From Dactylonectria macrodidyma (taxonomy: Eukaryota > Ascomycota > Sordariomycetes > Hypocreales > Nectriaceae), in the NCBI GenBank assembly GCA_020744425.1, contig JAGMUV010000009.1, positions 682,001 to 746,000 on the forward strand: a stretch of 64,000 bases of DNA, in the 5' to 3' direction. Of the stretch, positions 47,473 to 60,014 are shown piece by piece. Numbering within the stretch: position 1 is the first letter of the stretch; each line of letters opens with the position of its first letter. Under the pieces are notes generated by a model, which was given only the letters and a program-made list of their open reading frames with translations, was not told the origin of the DNA and did not search any database. A program made the translations under genes and the position numbers.

Positions 47473-50400
47473 ATGGCGACCCCCGATTTGGTCGACCCCT
47501 CTGAAAACATAATCGTCGAAAAGCTAGGCAGGACGAGCTCTGTGGACATTCCACCAGAATCAGTTCCCTACATGGAAGACCGACGAATATCCCTTTCCGG
47601 TGCCGGCCACCTTTCTCTCGACGATGTGCAAGCCGTTGAGGTCCAAATCCGGGACGTTGCCGTCTCGGTCAACACTGCGCCATCATGGCTAGAACCGTCG
47701 ACCTATCCCCAGCTGTTCGCCTCCAAATTCAACACGGTGCCTGAAATGAAGAAGCTGCTTCACTCGGTCAGCGCAAACATCCAGCCAGGCACATTGACCG
47801 CGATCATCGGCGGCAGTGGTTCGGGAAAAACGACTTTGCTTAACACCATGGCAGAGAGAGTGACGAGTCCTAGACTAAAACAGCAAGGTGTCACAACATT
47901 CAATGGCAAGGTCGGTGTCCATAGCGTTAGCCATGCCTACGTTATGCAACAAGATATCTTGCTCCCGACACTCACAGTTAGAGAGACCCTTCAATACGCC
48001 GCCGACCTCAGGCTGCCATCTTCAATAACGAAGGAGCAACGATTGACCGTCGTTGAGGAGGTCATCCGTGAACTCGGTCTTAAAGAATGTGCAGACACCC
48101 GCATAGGCAACTCGCAGCACCACGGATGCTCGGGTGGAGAGAAGCGACGAACCAGCATCGGAGTCCAAATGCTTTCCAACCCATCGGTCCTTTTCCTTGA
48201 CGAACCAACAACAGGCCTCGATGCTACAAGCGCTTACCAGCTAGTTAAGACACTCAAGAAATTAGCTCAAAAGGGCAGAACAGTCATCACGACGATTCAC
48301 CAACCTCGATCGGAAATATGGGATTTGTTCGACAATCTAATCGTCCTAACCAAAGGAAGTCCTGTGTACTCTGGGTCAGTAACAGATTGCATTCCTTGGT
48401 TTGACGGTTTGGGCTTCAAGTTGCCTCCTTTTGTCAACCCCGCCGAGTTTGTTATTGACATCGCTGCCGTTGACAATCGGACCCCAGAGCTCGAGCAAGA
48501 GAGCACCGACAGGGTAGAAGGGCTCAAGAATGCGTGGAGCGCAGAAAGTGGGAAACTCTTCGGATCTCTACAACAACAAGACGGTGATAACAGCAACCGA
48601 AAGCGCGAGAAAGAAGCAAATAAACACGCCGGTTTCGCTCGACAACTTCTGGTCCTCACTAACCGTACCTTCAAGGTGACACACCGGGATCCACTCGGTA
48701 TGGCATCTTCCATCATGGAGGCCATATTGATGGGCCTAGTAAATGGTTATCTATTTTACGATCTCGGACGAGATCAATCCGGCATCCGGTCACGCCAAGG
48801 TGGTCTATACACCGCGACTGGACTTCAGGGGTACTTGATCCTTATCTTTGAGGTTTACCGATTGACCATCGACATCCAAACTTTTGATCGCGAGTCATCC
48901 GAGAATTGTGTCGACGCCGTACCGTTTATTCTATCCCGAAGAATCGCCCGGTTACCAATCGAGGATCTCCCTGTTCCTTTCTTGTTCTCCACGATCCTCT
49001 ACTTTATGGCTGGCTTCGATCGCGATGTCGAGAAGTTCTTCACATTCTTCGCCATTTCCCTTTTGAACCACTACATTGCCGTAACATGCGCCTTAACCTG
49101 CGTGGCGGCATCGAGGCATTTCCCCGGGGCGAGTCTGATTGCGAATATGGTCTTTACACTGCAAAGCATGGCCTGCGGGATGTTCATACAAAGTACCACC
49201 ATGCCAGTGTATGTCCGTTGGACCAAATGGATCACTTATTGTGTAAGAGCCCCTTTATTTGCACTCCTTTTGATGTTTCTAACTCGGTCAGTTCTATATA
49301 CTGGGGGCATATGCTGGCAACGAATTTGAAGGCAACTTCTACGACTGTCCTTATCCAGGCGGAAGAGACAATCCAGAATGCGAGCAATACACGGGCGAGT
49401 ATATCATGCAGGTCTTTGGATTTCCAAAAGACTGGATCGTCAAACCCATTCTTGCTGCTGTCGCTTTCGTCGTTTTCTTCCTCACGCTCTCCACAATCGG
49501 ATTGCACTTCTTCAAGGTGGAAATGACGATCGCTCGTGCCCGGCTGTCTGATAGCGATCTATCAGCTGGCAAGGAGAAGATGGAGGCACAATCGGTTGCT
49601 GACGTCCGCGCTATCGATGTCGGACTCGATGACTTCGCCTTGAACCTTGAAAAACGGACTGCTTTAAGGAAGAAAGTACCGACAAAGACGATCCTCAACC
49701 CAATTAACGCGACGTTTCAGGCAGGTGTTCTCAATGTCATCATGGGCCCATCGGGAAGTGGAAAGACGTCGCTCCTCAATTCCATGGCTCTTCGACTCCG
49801 GAACTCATTGGGAACTAGATATCACCCGTCAGGAAAGCTCACTTTCAACGGTGCTATTCCTTCAGACTCCGTTATTCGATCAGTTTGTTCATATGTGTGC
49901 CAGGATGACAACGCCCTGCTCCCATCTCTCACAGTGCGCGAGACGTTGCGATTCGCCGCAGGGTTACGTCTCCCGTCATTCATGAGTAAAGAAGAAAAGA
50001 ATCGGCGGGCGGAGGATGTCCTGCTCAAAATGGGTCTAAAGGACTGCGCCGACAACCTCATCGGCAACGACATGATCAAGGGCATTTCCGGCGGTGAGAA
50101 GCGTCGTGTGTCGATCGCTACACAGGTCCTCACAGATCCTCGAATCTTACTGTTGGATGAGCCTACATCAGGACTAGACGCCTTCACCGCAAATTCCATC
50201 ATGGAAGTCCTCCAGGGTCTCGCCAATGAAGGCCGAACACTCATTCTGACCATCCACCAAGCCCGATCAGACCTTTTTGAGGACTTTGGCAACGTTCTGC
50301 TATTGGCTAGAGGCGGCTCTCAGGTGTATTCAGGCGCTGGAAAAGATATGCTGAGATACCTCGGAAATCATGGCTACGAATGCCCACATCACACAAACCC

Positions 50401-51550
50401 GGCGGACTTTGCGCTGGACATGATCACGATCGATTTACAACGCGATGACAGAGAAGCCGAGTCACGCGAACGGGTCAAGAAGCTCATCGAGAGCTGGAAA
50501 AACGGAACGCATCCAGTAATGCCAACTGTGGTGGAAAATATGGACGAGAAATATGAGGAACGTGTTGACACTGAGCATGGTGGAGGAATCTTACAGGTTC
50601 CAGTGTCCAAGCCCCCACGAAGATCTTTCAACAAGGCCAACCTTTCAACGCCAGCCGAACTTGGAGCTCTAGTACGCGACAGAGCATCATTCGCAACTTC
50701 TCTGCCCCTCCTCCTCCATCGCGCCATCATCAACACTCGGCGTCAACCCGAACTCATACTCGCCCGCCTGATGCAAGTCATCGGTCTGGCTCTCATCTTG
50801 GCCTTGTTCTTCGCGCCCCTCGACAACGACTACTACTCGGTACAGAACCGCATGGGCTTCGTTCAGGAGATTGGCGCCTTCTATTTTGTTGGCATGTTGC
50901 AGAATGTAGCTGTGTATCCGAATGAGCGCGACGTCTTTTACAGGGAAGACGACGATGGCGTCTACGGTGTCGAGGCGTTCCTGGCATCCTACACCATTCT
51001 CGAAGTGCCGTTTGAGATCATCAGCTGCTTAGTGTTTGGTGTCTTGGGTTGCATTGCTGTCGGACTACCGCGGACGGTGACCATGTACTTCGTCACCGTC
51101 TTTGCGTGCTTTGGCGTCGTGTCTTGTGGTGAGAGCCTGGGAATCATGTTCAATACCCTCTTTGGCCACGCCGGCTTCGCCATTCAAATTATGGGCATCT
51201 TTCTCTCGGTGGCAAACACCATGGTCGGAGTCCTCTCTATCGACATGCCGCGTTTGTACACTTCGTTCAACTACCTCTCGCCTCTGAGGTATGCCGCTCG
51301 AGCAGTTGCGCCGTACTCCCTACGCGGTGTAGAGTTTACCTGTACCGACAGCCAGAAACTGAGTAACGGGGACTGTCCAATTCAAACAGGACAGGACGTG
51401 CTGGAGCTGTACAAGCTAGATGAGGATCCAGTGATCAATGTAGCCATCCTGGCAGTGTGCATCGTAGTATATAGACTCCTGGCCTGGGGAGTCGTGAGGA
51501 TGATGAGAACACACTGGAAAGGGAGGAAGACGAAGGAGGTCAAGTCATGA
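47473..51550 (+). CDS. Full-size ABCG-family transporter (YOL075C-like)
   Basis: Exons 47473-49242 and 49292-51550, with a 49-base intron, give 1342 aa arranged NBD-TMD-NBD-TMD. Both ATP sites look complete. NBD1 has GGSGSGKT at 113-120, signature CSGGEKRR at 219 and Walker B FLDEPTTGLD at 241. NBD2 has GPSGSGKT at 742-749, ISGGEKRR at 855 and LLDEPTSGLD. Intact pairs of this sort, about 1300 aa, match the yeast YOL075C/white group rather than the PDR pumps, where one site is degenerate. The single intron falls within the first membrane domain near its C-terminal end. Substrate is unknown; lipid or drug export is a family expectation. Confidence 0.92.
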
Positions 51551-52105
51551 CAGATTCGTACATATTGTTCCATTTACAAGACAATCAAGCGTTAGAAAGT
51601 GACCAAGCAAGCTATCGGGTTGAGCCAACATCTTGAGTGTCAATGCCATCGCCATTTATCTCAAGTCTGCACATGAGGTCAAATGGGTTTACGTCTTTAC
51701 TGCCTCTATTTACCTTGTTCTATCGTGTCGATAATCGGTAACTCAGCTGCTGCAGCATTAGCTGACTCTGATACTCTTAGATCGCTCCAGCAGACGCTTG
51801 ACGCATGATAGTTGCAAGACGTCACGCAGTACATTGTTCACAGATGAAGGCAGACCTTGAATCACAAAAGTATCATAACAGCTATGTAGCTATGCTGGGA
51901 AGGTTCATAACCCTGCGTACTATAGAAGCCAATGCGGAAAGGCCACCAAGTACGCCTCCTTGCACCTCAAACATGCCAAACCAAATCATAAAACTACAAC
52001 CCCTGGGTATCAGTTTCTGCCCGAACATTCCCACGACGCAGCTTTGTCATGATTGCGCGACAAAAGCCATGATCGAGAGCCTGCAGGCACACACGCAACC
52101 CTTCT
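51551..52105. other. Intergenic region between converging transporters
   Basis: 555 bases separating the stop codons of two convergent transporter genes. Nothing supported; the plus-strand frame at 51805-52239 runs into antisense of the sugar transporter and is a shadow. Confidence 0.55.
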
Positions 52106-54331
52106 CTAGGACATCTTCCGCTCACTGTTGTCGGCGGGAGACTCGACGTCGGAGTGGCCAGGGGTCATGTTGGCGAGGTGCTCGAAGTGGTAGAGGGGCT
52201 CCTTCTTGGCGTGGCGCTGGCGGAGGATGGTGCGCTTGAACCAGTGGGGGAGGGCGACCTTGAGCTGGTAGCTGGCGAACTTGCGGACGGGGACGGCGAA
52301 GACCCAGTCGAGCTCCTCGAGGGTGCGCTGCTTGGTCTCGGGGACCCAGAAGAAGATCATGATGAAGGCGACGACGTTGAAGCCGGCGTAGAGACCGAAG
52401 GCACCCTTGATGGTTGTTAGCGTTGTTTCTATTGGGTTTGAGGTGAAGGACACGTACGACAACACTCAACTGGTCGAGCAAGAAGGGGAATGAGGTGCTC
52501 AGAATGGCAGCCCAGAAGAGGCATGTGGCTACAGCAAAGCCCATACCAGTCTCTCGGTGGGAAAGGGGGTAGACCTCGGCACTGTAGGTGAATGGGACAG
52601 GGCCTTCACCGGGAGAGTAGAACACTAGGGTTTGTGTCAGTGAATGTAGTATGAGTAGACGATTTGAGTGGACACTTACTGCCAAACATGAAGACGAACA
52701 GACAGATAAAGCCGGTGCGGACATCTCCAGCGTCCATGGGAATCAGTGTACAAAGACCAGCCGCCAAGAGAGTCCAAGTCATCTGAGGGAAGGTGAACAG
52801 CAGGAGCGTACGTCGGCCGAAGGTGTCGATGGTCCAGAAGGCAGGGAAGGCAAAGAGCCAGTTAACGAGACCGAAGCCAAAAGATCCAAGCATGGCCTTG
52901 AAGTCGCTCATACCGGCCTCGGAGAAGACGGTGGTGGAGTAGAAGGCGATGATGTTGATGCCGCACATCTGCTGGGCGATCATGACGGTGAAGGCGGCCA
53001 GGTTGGCCCGGCGGACACGGGGCACGGTGAAGAGCTGGGTGAAGCGGCTGACATAGTTGGTTTTGCCGATAAGTTCGTCCTCGATCTCGAGCTGGGCGCT
53101 GATGTAGTACATGTCGCGGGCGACCTGGATGGCGTCGTGCCGGAGCTGTATCATCGACTTCCACGCGTCCGGGTAGCGGCCCTTCTTCATGTACCAACGG
53201 GGGGACTCAGGACAGGTGTAGATAAGCAGCAGCAGAGGAACAGCGGGCAAGAAGGGGGCCCCGAGCATGAGGCGCCAGTTGATATCAGGGACGTTGTACA
53301 CGGCGAGGTTGAACGCGGTGCCGAGGAAAATGCCAAAGGCCGTCCACATCTGCCAGGACATGACGAGGGCGCCGCGGATCGAAGCGGGAGCGTTTTCGGC
53401 TGCGTAGATAGGTACCGTCGAGGCTTTTACGCCCATACCGATGCCCATGAGCAGACGGTTGGCGAGTTGCTGTTCCCAGGTGTGGCTAAAGGCTGAGCCG
53501 ATGACGGGCCAGATGCAGAAGTGGGCGGAGAAGAAGATGACGCCGCGGCGGCCGAAGTAGTTGTTGATGGGGTCAGAGAGCCAGCAGCCGATGAATCTAG
53601 AGGGTTGCGTTAGTGGTGAGATGAAGAAGGGGGGGGTGTAAGTTGTGATATTAAGAGGATGGGTGTAAGTGGTGATATGGAAATCGAACAGGATGTACTT
53701 ACGCGCTGCCGAGATAAGGACCAGCGTTGACAATACCAACCAAGAGACGGTCACGAGTACTATCGCTGCCAATACCATAGATGTCCGGGAAGAACAGGTT
53801 CGCGCCGTTGGAACCAGTCTGATCCCAACCCTGAACAGCAGCGCCGATGGAGCAGGTAGCGATGGTGAGGAGCAGCTTGCGAGGCATATCCCAGCGATGA
53901 GTGACTTCACGCTCGAGAACCTCGCACTCGCGCTCGGTGAGAGCCTCGTCGCCTGTGATGTGGCGGTAGCCCGTCGGGTTCTGGGCCACGAGGGCGCCCT
54001 TCTTGAAGATGGCGAGGTGATCCTGCAGGCCCCTGCGCTCCGTCCACGCCTCAACGTCCCGCATTAGTTGGTCGCGCGGGATACCCTCCAGGGGGTTTTT
54101 GATTCTTTGATATTTGGTTAGCAAGGAACAGTAGTAGTTGGAGCTTCCTTGGGGGAATCATACTTGGCCTGGAGGTTGGCCTGGAGGTCGGCATGCTCCA
54201 TCGTGCCGACGGCGGGCTTCTCGTCCATGCGGTCCGAGTAGGTGCCCTCGGGCGAGTTTCTGCGGATTGGTGTTAGCAGGCGTGATGCCGTTGAAAGACT
54301 TGGGGCGCTCGACGTACTGAATGTCAGCCAT
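52106..54331 (-). CDS. MFS sugar (hexose/polyol) transporter
   Basis: Six exons, 54331-54318, 54259-54164, 54104-53703, 53596-52680, 52624-52458 and 52405-52106, give 631 aa. Introns are 58, 59, 106, 55 and 52 bases, and all phases agree. The first coding exon is only 14 bases. The long N-terminal cytosolic part contains the [13 protein letters not shown] segment seen in fungal members of this group, and the first membrane region has [17 protein letters not shown]. The sugar-porter marks are [49 protein letters not shown] and [12 protein letters not shown]. Twelve membrane segments are expected. The substrate could be a hexose, pentose or polyol. Confidence 0.88.
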
Positions 54332-57300
54332 TGTGGGCGTCAATTGGGAAGCAATGCTTCGGGGAAGTCTTGGTAGCACAGAGTGAGAGTGATTTCCAAA
54401 GTCCTCGATCCACTCTAAGACTTTTTGAATCAGACAACCTCTGAGCCCTCTTGAGTAAACAATGGAGAGAAGTATGTGTTTCTAAAGGACAATCCGGGGA
54501 AATTGAGGGCGGGACACGGGGTCTATTTGTGTCTCCAGAGATCAGCGGTAGACGAGTGAGTGATGATCCTGAACATCGATGCAGCTAACCCGGGGCCCGT
54601 CCCACCAGCTGCTACCGTAACATGGTTTGTTTCTCTTCGCTCGTCCAACATGATTTTTTACTACGCTGCCCGGATGGATCATCAGACGTGCATTCGCGGG
54701 TTTTGCCCCCAATTGCGGGCGAGGCTTGCGGCCGCCGGGCGTGAGGATTTCGTTCAAAGGAGACCAACCAGGAGAGGGAGGGGCGTGTAAGCCAAGAATT
54801 GTCTCCATGTTGATCCCCAGACGAGTGCTAGCATCCCGCAATTGACCCCAATGGAGACATACTACTTGCCCCAAGCTTTCCTCTGTTCCTTGTGCTGGTT
54901 CGGGCTTCGGGTATCATAAGTCTCTCTCTATGCGCGGATCATGACTGATCGTCGTCCAAGCCAATGCTTGGCCTGACGTCGTTCGACGGGTCGCGACTCC
55001 ACATAACCCTCCCCATGTCAAGCCACAAAAGCTAGCAGGTCAAGCCTCCGCAATCCTTGAATCCTTGAATTCGTCCTTTTTAGCACGTCTCGGCACATGG
55101 AGAGCCTTTTTTCGGCCCGATAGCGCCCAGGGTTCCTCGCTCTCTAATCGCCGCTCGCGTTGGACGCAGGCGTGTGCTGTTAACGATGCCGGTACTTGTG
55201 TCCATCTCTACGTAAATGGGTTTGGCTTCTTCTGCACATCACAGTACGACCAGGTTTTGGGTCACACTGAAATACGAAGTGCATGTACGTAAGAAGGAGG
55301 ATGCGGAATTGGGGAGTTAGCTTTCTCCCTCTTCACACAGCGAAATCCATCCGGAGGGTTACACCCGTCGCCCGCCCGGATAACGAGGCCGAGATGGGAG
55401 GGAGAAGAAGCTCCAGATCTCAACCTCCTCAAAGGCGCCACGATCGAGGATGAGACAAAATCATACGGAGGTTCCACCAGTTCAACGAGTTCCCCGCTCC
55501 ATTTTTCACAGACCAGACGGGCCCGAACGCAGGCAGCAGAATTCCCAGCGTTATGAGTGGACGTTTCGGCCATGGCACCCAGCAATAAAAACGGGGGGGC
55601 CGAAAAGCCATGGCGGGCGCCAAGGGCCCGGGGGGGGTAGTGTAGTCTCTCGTTCTTCTCCATCGACCAGCCGTTGACTTTGAATTGGGGATTGGGGATT
55701 GGGATGGTGTTGATGGGCCTCAACTCGTGTCATGACAGAGTTGCTGCAAAGACGGTGTAGTTAGTTCGTTGTGCTGTTGCTGCTGCATCGGGAATAACAC
55801 CAAAACACCCTCTTTTCAACTCCCGTCCAGCCGCAGCTCTATTTTCACATCACATCGTCACATCATTGCCATATGTGTCTACTAAGACGGCCACTATGCT
55901 TTTCTGCGAACAGGATCTCATGACCAAGTCCCTGATTCTGTGCAACAAGCAATCTCGTCGTGTTTCGCTCGTTATTCCCGCGCCCCAGTCACGTCACAAC
56001 ACTAATTACTCGCTGGGGTACCAGGGGATCGAACCTCGAAATTGCCCTTCTCAGCAAAGCTCCAGGCAGCAGAATAAAAACTGACTTGGCGTTGGACAGC
56101 GCGCACCAATCCCGAACACTTGAGTCATTTCTGGCAATTGGACGGAGGAAGGCCCGGCAGAATGGGGCTCTCAAACGGCGAACTTTACCATGCTTCTTGG
56201 GCTTGGCTTTGTTGCCCAAACGTGGGCTGGCGAGAAGGCCATTGGTTCCCGGTGAATAAGCTCACTTGGTGGCAATCCTTGTTTTTAGTTGGAGTAAAAA
56301 GGGAGGGGAAAACGCGGGTGAGAGGGAGGGAAGCATTGTCCAATGTCCTTCGTTCACACCCCCTCCACCGCGGACAAGGGAACACGGGAATGCAACGAGA
56401 CAAGACTGTTGCAGCAATAGCGTGGGCGGCTCTGTCTTGGGTGCTTAGTTCAACGGATCCGATGAATAAGGAAACTCGATGAGTGACATTGTGCCCGCCA
56501 CTCGTGTCATGACTGCTGCGGCTCAAGACGGCAAACTCACCTTGATACGTGGAGTACACTGTGTTGACTGTCTAGAATGCGAATCTATCTGAGATCTTCG
56601 AGTCTAGGGCGGAAGCCAAAACATACCTCGAGCCGATGTCGCTTTCCGTCAACCTACTCTTCAACCATTGTTGCCATCATGCAGATTTCGCATCCTCCCG
56701 TCATGTCCCTCCTCCAACAACCCCGTTAGATCACGCGGCCAATTAAGCGGACCTCGTCCCCGAAAACCAGTGGAGAAGGCCTGTTGAATCCTTGAACCCT
56801 TCCCCAGCCTCCACACAAACCTGGGGAGACGAGGAATTCTCGCTCTCGGTGGAGATACGTTGTGGGCGATGGCGTGGTGGGAAATGCCTTGGGGTCTCGG
56901 CAAGGGGGAGCCGGGGGCAGCCCGAGAACAAACCTCGATGGATTGACGTTCCGAACAGCTAGACGCGAGACTATACAAGTGAATGTCACTGTCATGGCGA
57001 GATTTTCCTTTCTTTAGTCCGTGCTAGTGTGGCCGCTGACAACGTATCGCGTGGTTGGCGAAACCCCATGCGGCTGAATGGCAGGATTCCAGGATGAAGG
57101 GGTCAGCGTGCCGCGGATTTGATTTTCTAGAAGCTCCAGGGCGTCCAGGAACGACAGGACCAGTGATGTGCGGTTCGTAGGCGCTCAGGTTGGCTGCGAG
57201 TTGTGTACGGCAATGATTGACGCTCGCTTGCTGAGTCTGCAACCTTCTTGTGATGGGCGTTCCAAGATCTGTTGACGAGCATATCGAGACTCTAATCCGG

Positions 57301-59195
57301 CGTCAGGCACTGATTGCTAGACAATGCAACCCCCACTTCTGAATTGACTTTTTCGTGTCAGACTAGAGGCCCCCGTCTTCATTCAACCAGTTGCCATGAT
57401 ACAGAGTTGAGGGCCAACGACTCGTCTCAACTTCAACACACCGCAACACCACCAGCCCTCGCCTCTCCATTCTCCAAGACAAAAAAAACGGCCAACTTCC
57501 CACAAGCGTCCCGTCCGGTCTAGAACCCCCCCGTCGAGAGCCGCACTACGTTGCATCTTCGCACGCCCCTCTCGCCTCCCCCCTGTAGTTGCCTCCAGGC
57601 AACGACATTTTGCACCTCTCCAATTCTGTTGCCTAGAATCAGACCCGGATTGTGCCAATGGCATCGGAACCTGTGGGGTTTCGCGCGTGCGGAGTTGTGG
57701 GGAATATTTCATTGTCTAGTGTTGGCGGTTGGGGAAGAAAAACTTGGAATACTTTCGTGCCGAACGACGTCGGCCAAGCCGGGATTCAATATCCCCGCCC
57801 TAGGCTTGGGCTTGGTGACTGGGTAGTTATACGAATATGCAGTGTTTTTTTGTGCACACCATTGTCAGTTGTGTACGAGTTGATTGGTCTTTTTCCCCTG
57901 CCCAAGCAACCCCCCGCTGACATCATGCACTCTTTATTGCCGGCCACCCAATGCAAGATTACAATTCCCACCCCTCTGTCCAAGTTTCGGCGGTTGCGAA
58001 CCAAAAGCGATCTTTCCTCTCATGACACTAAGTAATAAGCTCTCCACTCTGCAGCGCTTAGCGCGATTCTCGACAATCTGATCCTGAACTCCGAGACAAG
58101 CAGGTGAGAGAGGAGTCTCTTCAGCCTCATCTGACCTCGATCCTAGCACTCCTTGTACAAGGGTTCTCATGCCACCTACCCAGTATGATGGCCCGTGTTA
58201 CTGTATGTCAGCTTGGGCGTCTTCATATGCCAAGTCGGCCTCATCACGCACATGTCATACCGTAGCGAGGCGAACCAGACTTGTCGTTTGAAAATCTCTT
58301 CACCAACTAATCAGCTCACCTGCTAGCACATTCTCTGCTGATTTCCTTTCTTCCTAGTCTGGATTCCTAAATAATCGCACTATCGAATCCCCTAGTCCCT
58401 GTTTTAGACTACTCCTTGCTTCGCATCCGCCACTTGGCGGAGTTATAACGGCCCCGAAGGCGGATAGGCGTATGTAAGTTAAGAGGAATATCAACTATCC
58501 CAAGACGAGAAGGTCAAAACTTACCCCAGAGTCTCTTAAACGGGTGCCTAATTGATGCACTATCTGGGTTAACCTCTGCAGGGTCGCTGTAGCGGCTTAC
58601 TTGCGGGATTTCAGCTTTGGAATCTCGGTTGTGAACTTGCTGTTAGTAGGTGAGCTAGCAATACATACTCAATCGATCCGAATCCGAACTACGAAGGACT
58701 TGTCTCTCTCCTAAGCTGGGATGGATGCTCCAATCTTACATCACGCTGAAAGAAACTTCTCTCGTCCACCGGGCGTCGGGATGAATCAAAGTCAACCATC
58801 CTCAGCCTCAGCACACCATCCCACTCGGCGGCGGGCAGGCGTCAACCGGACCACTTGGGTATTCATGCGAGATTATAGCGGAAACACGGCAACTTTGAAC
58901 ATTTGACTTCCGAAAGAATGCGGATACGGTATTATGGGTCGCCCTACTGCAAGACCAAAGGTCGATGATGCTAACTCCAAAGACAACTATCCCTCCCAAG
59001 GATCAGAGCAACCATGACAGCAACTTCTCGTCCCGCCCTTCCAGCCAGAATTCCAGCGCCATAACTCCTCGCAACAAAATCACGTCGGGCCTGCCTCCGA
59101 AACCCCTTTCCAAGCTAAAGCCCCCAAGCACCAGACGGCGTTTCCCACCAACGAGACCCAAAGCCAACCGAGACAGTTGAAAAGCACTTGCCAAC
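54332..59195. other. Gene-poor region of 4.9 kb
   Basis: No coding gene can be supported. Frames of 60-150 codons occur on all strands and overlap one another, and none carries a family motif or a splice pattern. Base composition is balanced rather than AT-rich, so it does not look RIP-degraded. The left 200-300 bases hold the sugar-transporter promoter. A short GGGGATT repeat lies at 55685-55704. Long non-coding RNA or regulatory content is possible but cannot be seen. Confidence 0.5.
55685..55704. repeat. Short GGGGATT direct repeat
   Basis: About three contiguous copies of a 7-base unit, in a region with no assigned gene. Confidence 0.7.
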
Positions 59196-59951
59196 TCAAC
59201 CCTTCTTGAACCACAGGCAAACGATAGGAGGCTCGCCAGGCTTTCCAGTCCTCTTGCTGGTCCACCCAACGTCATCCATCGTCTTCTTCAGCATCTCCTT
59301 GTTGTCGCCGGCGAAGCTGATGCCGCTGTACCACCTGCCGTTACCACCGCTCCACAGCTCGAAGCACTGGTTCATCTTAGCTATCGGATTGGTGCACCCG
59401 TAGCCCTTGAGAAGTTCGCCAAGCTTGGTGTTGGAGGGGATGTGGACGGCGATGAACTTGATGGGAGAGTTGGGGGGCAGGGTCCACGGCTTGCGGTCCG
59501 ACTTGAAGACGTGGACCTTGGTGTGGCTGGCCGGGAAGAAGTAGTTGTAACCGGGCTCGCAGCCGACACCGCCAGATGTGTTGGTCATCTGCGCCGCCGG
59601 CATCTCCGGGTCGATGACTGGACACGCCTGAGGCTGTCGCGGGAGGAAGTTGCCCGTGCCGTTGGGCTGCTGCGAGAAGACTTGCTGCGTCTGGAACCCT
59701 CCGATGCCTCCCTGCACCGGGAAGCTAAAAGGGGGAGGCGCCTGGATAGCAAAAGGGTTGGAGGGCATCATCAAGCCGCCGTAGCCAGGATAGTATGAAG
59801 GGGGAGCCACTGGGGTGAAGGTGTAGCCGGGTGCTCCGATGTGGTGGATGTAGGGCTGCCCCTGAACCGGAATGGGCGCTCCAGGAGGGGCATAGGGCGG
59901 GCAAGTCTCCGCGGCGTCTCGCCCCGTAACGGAGTTCCAGCCACTAGTCAT
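59196..59951 (-). CDS. Conserved-looking fungal protein, Pro-rich N-terminus, unrecognised C-terminal domain
   Basis: A single exon of 251 aa, from an ATG at 59951. The first 110 residues are rich in Pro, Gly, Gln and Tyr and probably disordered. The last 130 look folded, with regular aromatic and hydrophobic residues (PGYNYFFPASHTKVHVF, ELLKGYGC, MNQCFELWSGGNGRWYSG, MDDVGWTSKRTG, PIVCLWFKKG). No named family is recognised and no signal peptide or membrane segment is present. It starts 63 bases after the stop of the next upstream gene on the same strand and in the same frame, so shared transcription is possible. Confidence 0.72.
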   Translation of the reverse strand: MTSGWNSVTGRDAAETCPPYAPPGAPIPVQGQPYIHHIGAPGYTFTPVAPPSYYPGYGGLMMPSNPFAIQAPPPFSFPVQGGIGGFQTQQVFSQQPNGTGNFLPRQPQACPVIDPEMPAAQMTNTSGGVGCEPGYNYFFPASHTKVHVFKSDRKPWTLPPNSPIKFIAVHIPSNTKLGELLKGYGCTNPIAKMNQCFELWSGGNGRWYSGISFAGDNKEMLKKTMDDVGWTSKRTGKPGEPPIVCLWFKKG

Positions 59952-60014
59952 GGTGAAGAGGATGATGTGGCAAGAGATCGATAAAGGAGAAGAACTCTAA
60001 GCAGGGGAAACTTC

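Noticed and set aside
49406..51550. A separate half-size ABC transporter gene
   Set aside because: It begins inside the coding frame that continues from 47473 through a 49-base intron at 49243-49291; the joined protein has the standard two-module order.
52651..53496. Plus-strand frame of 281 codons
   Set aside because: Antisense to the conserved sugar-transporter core exon.
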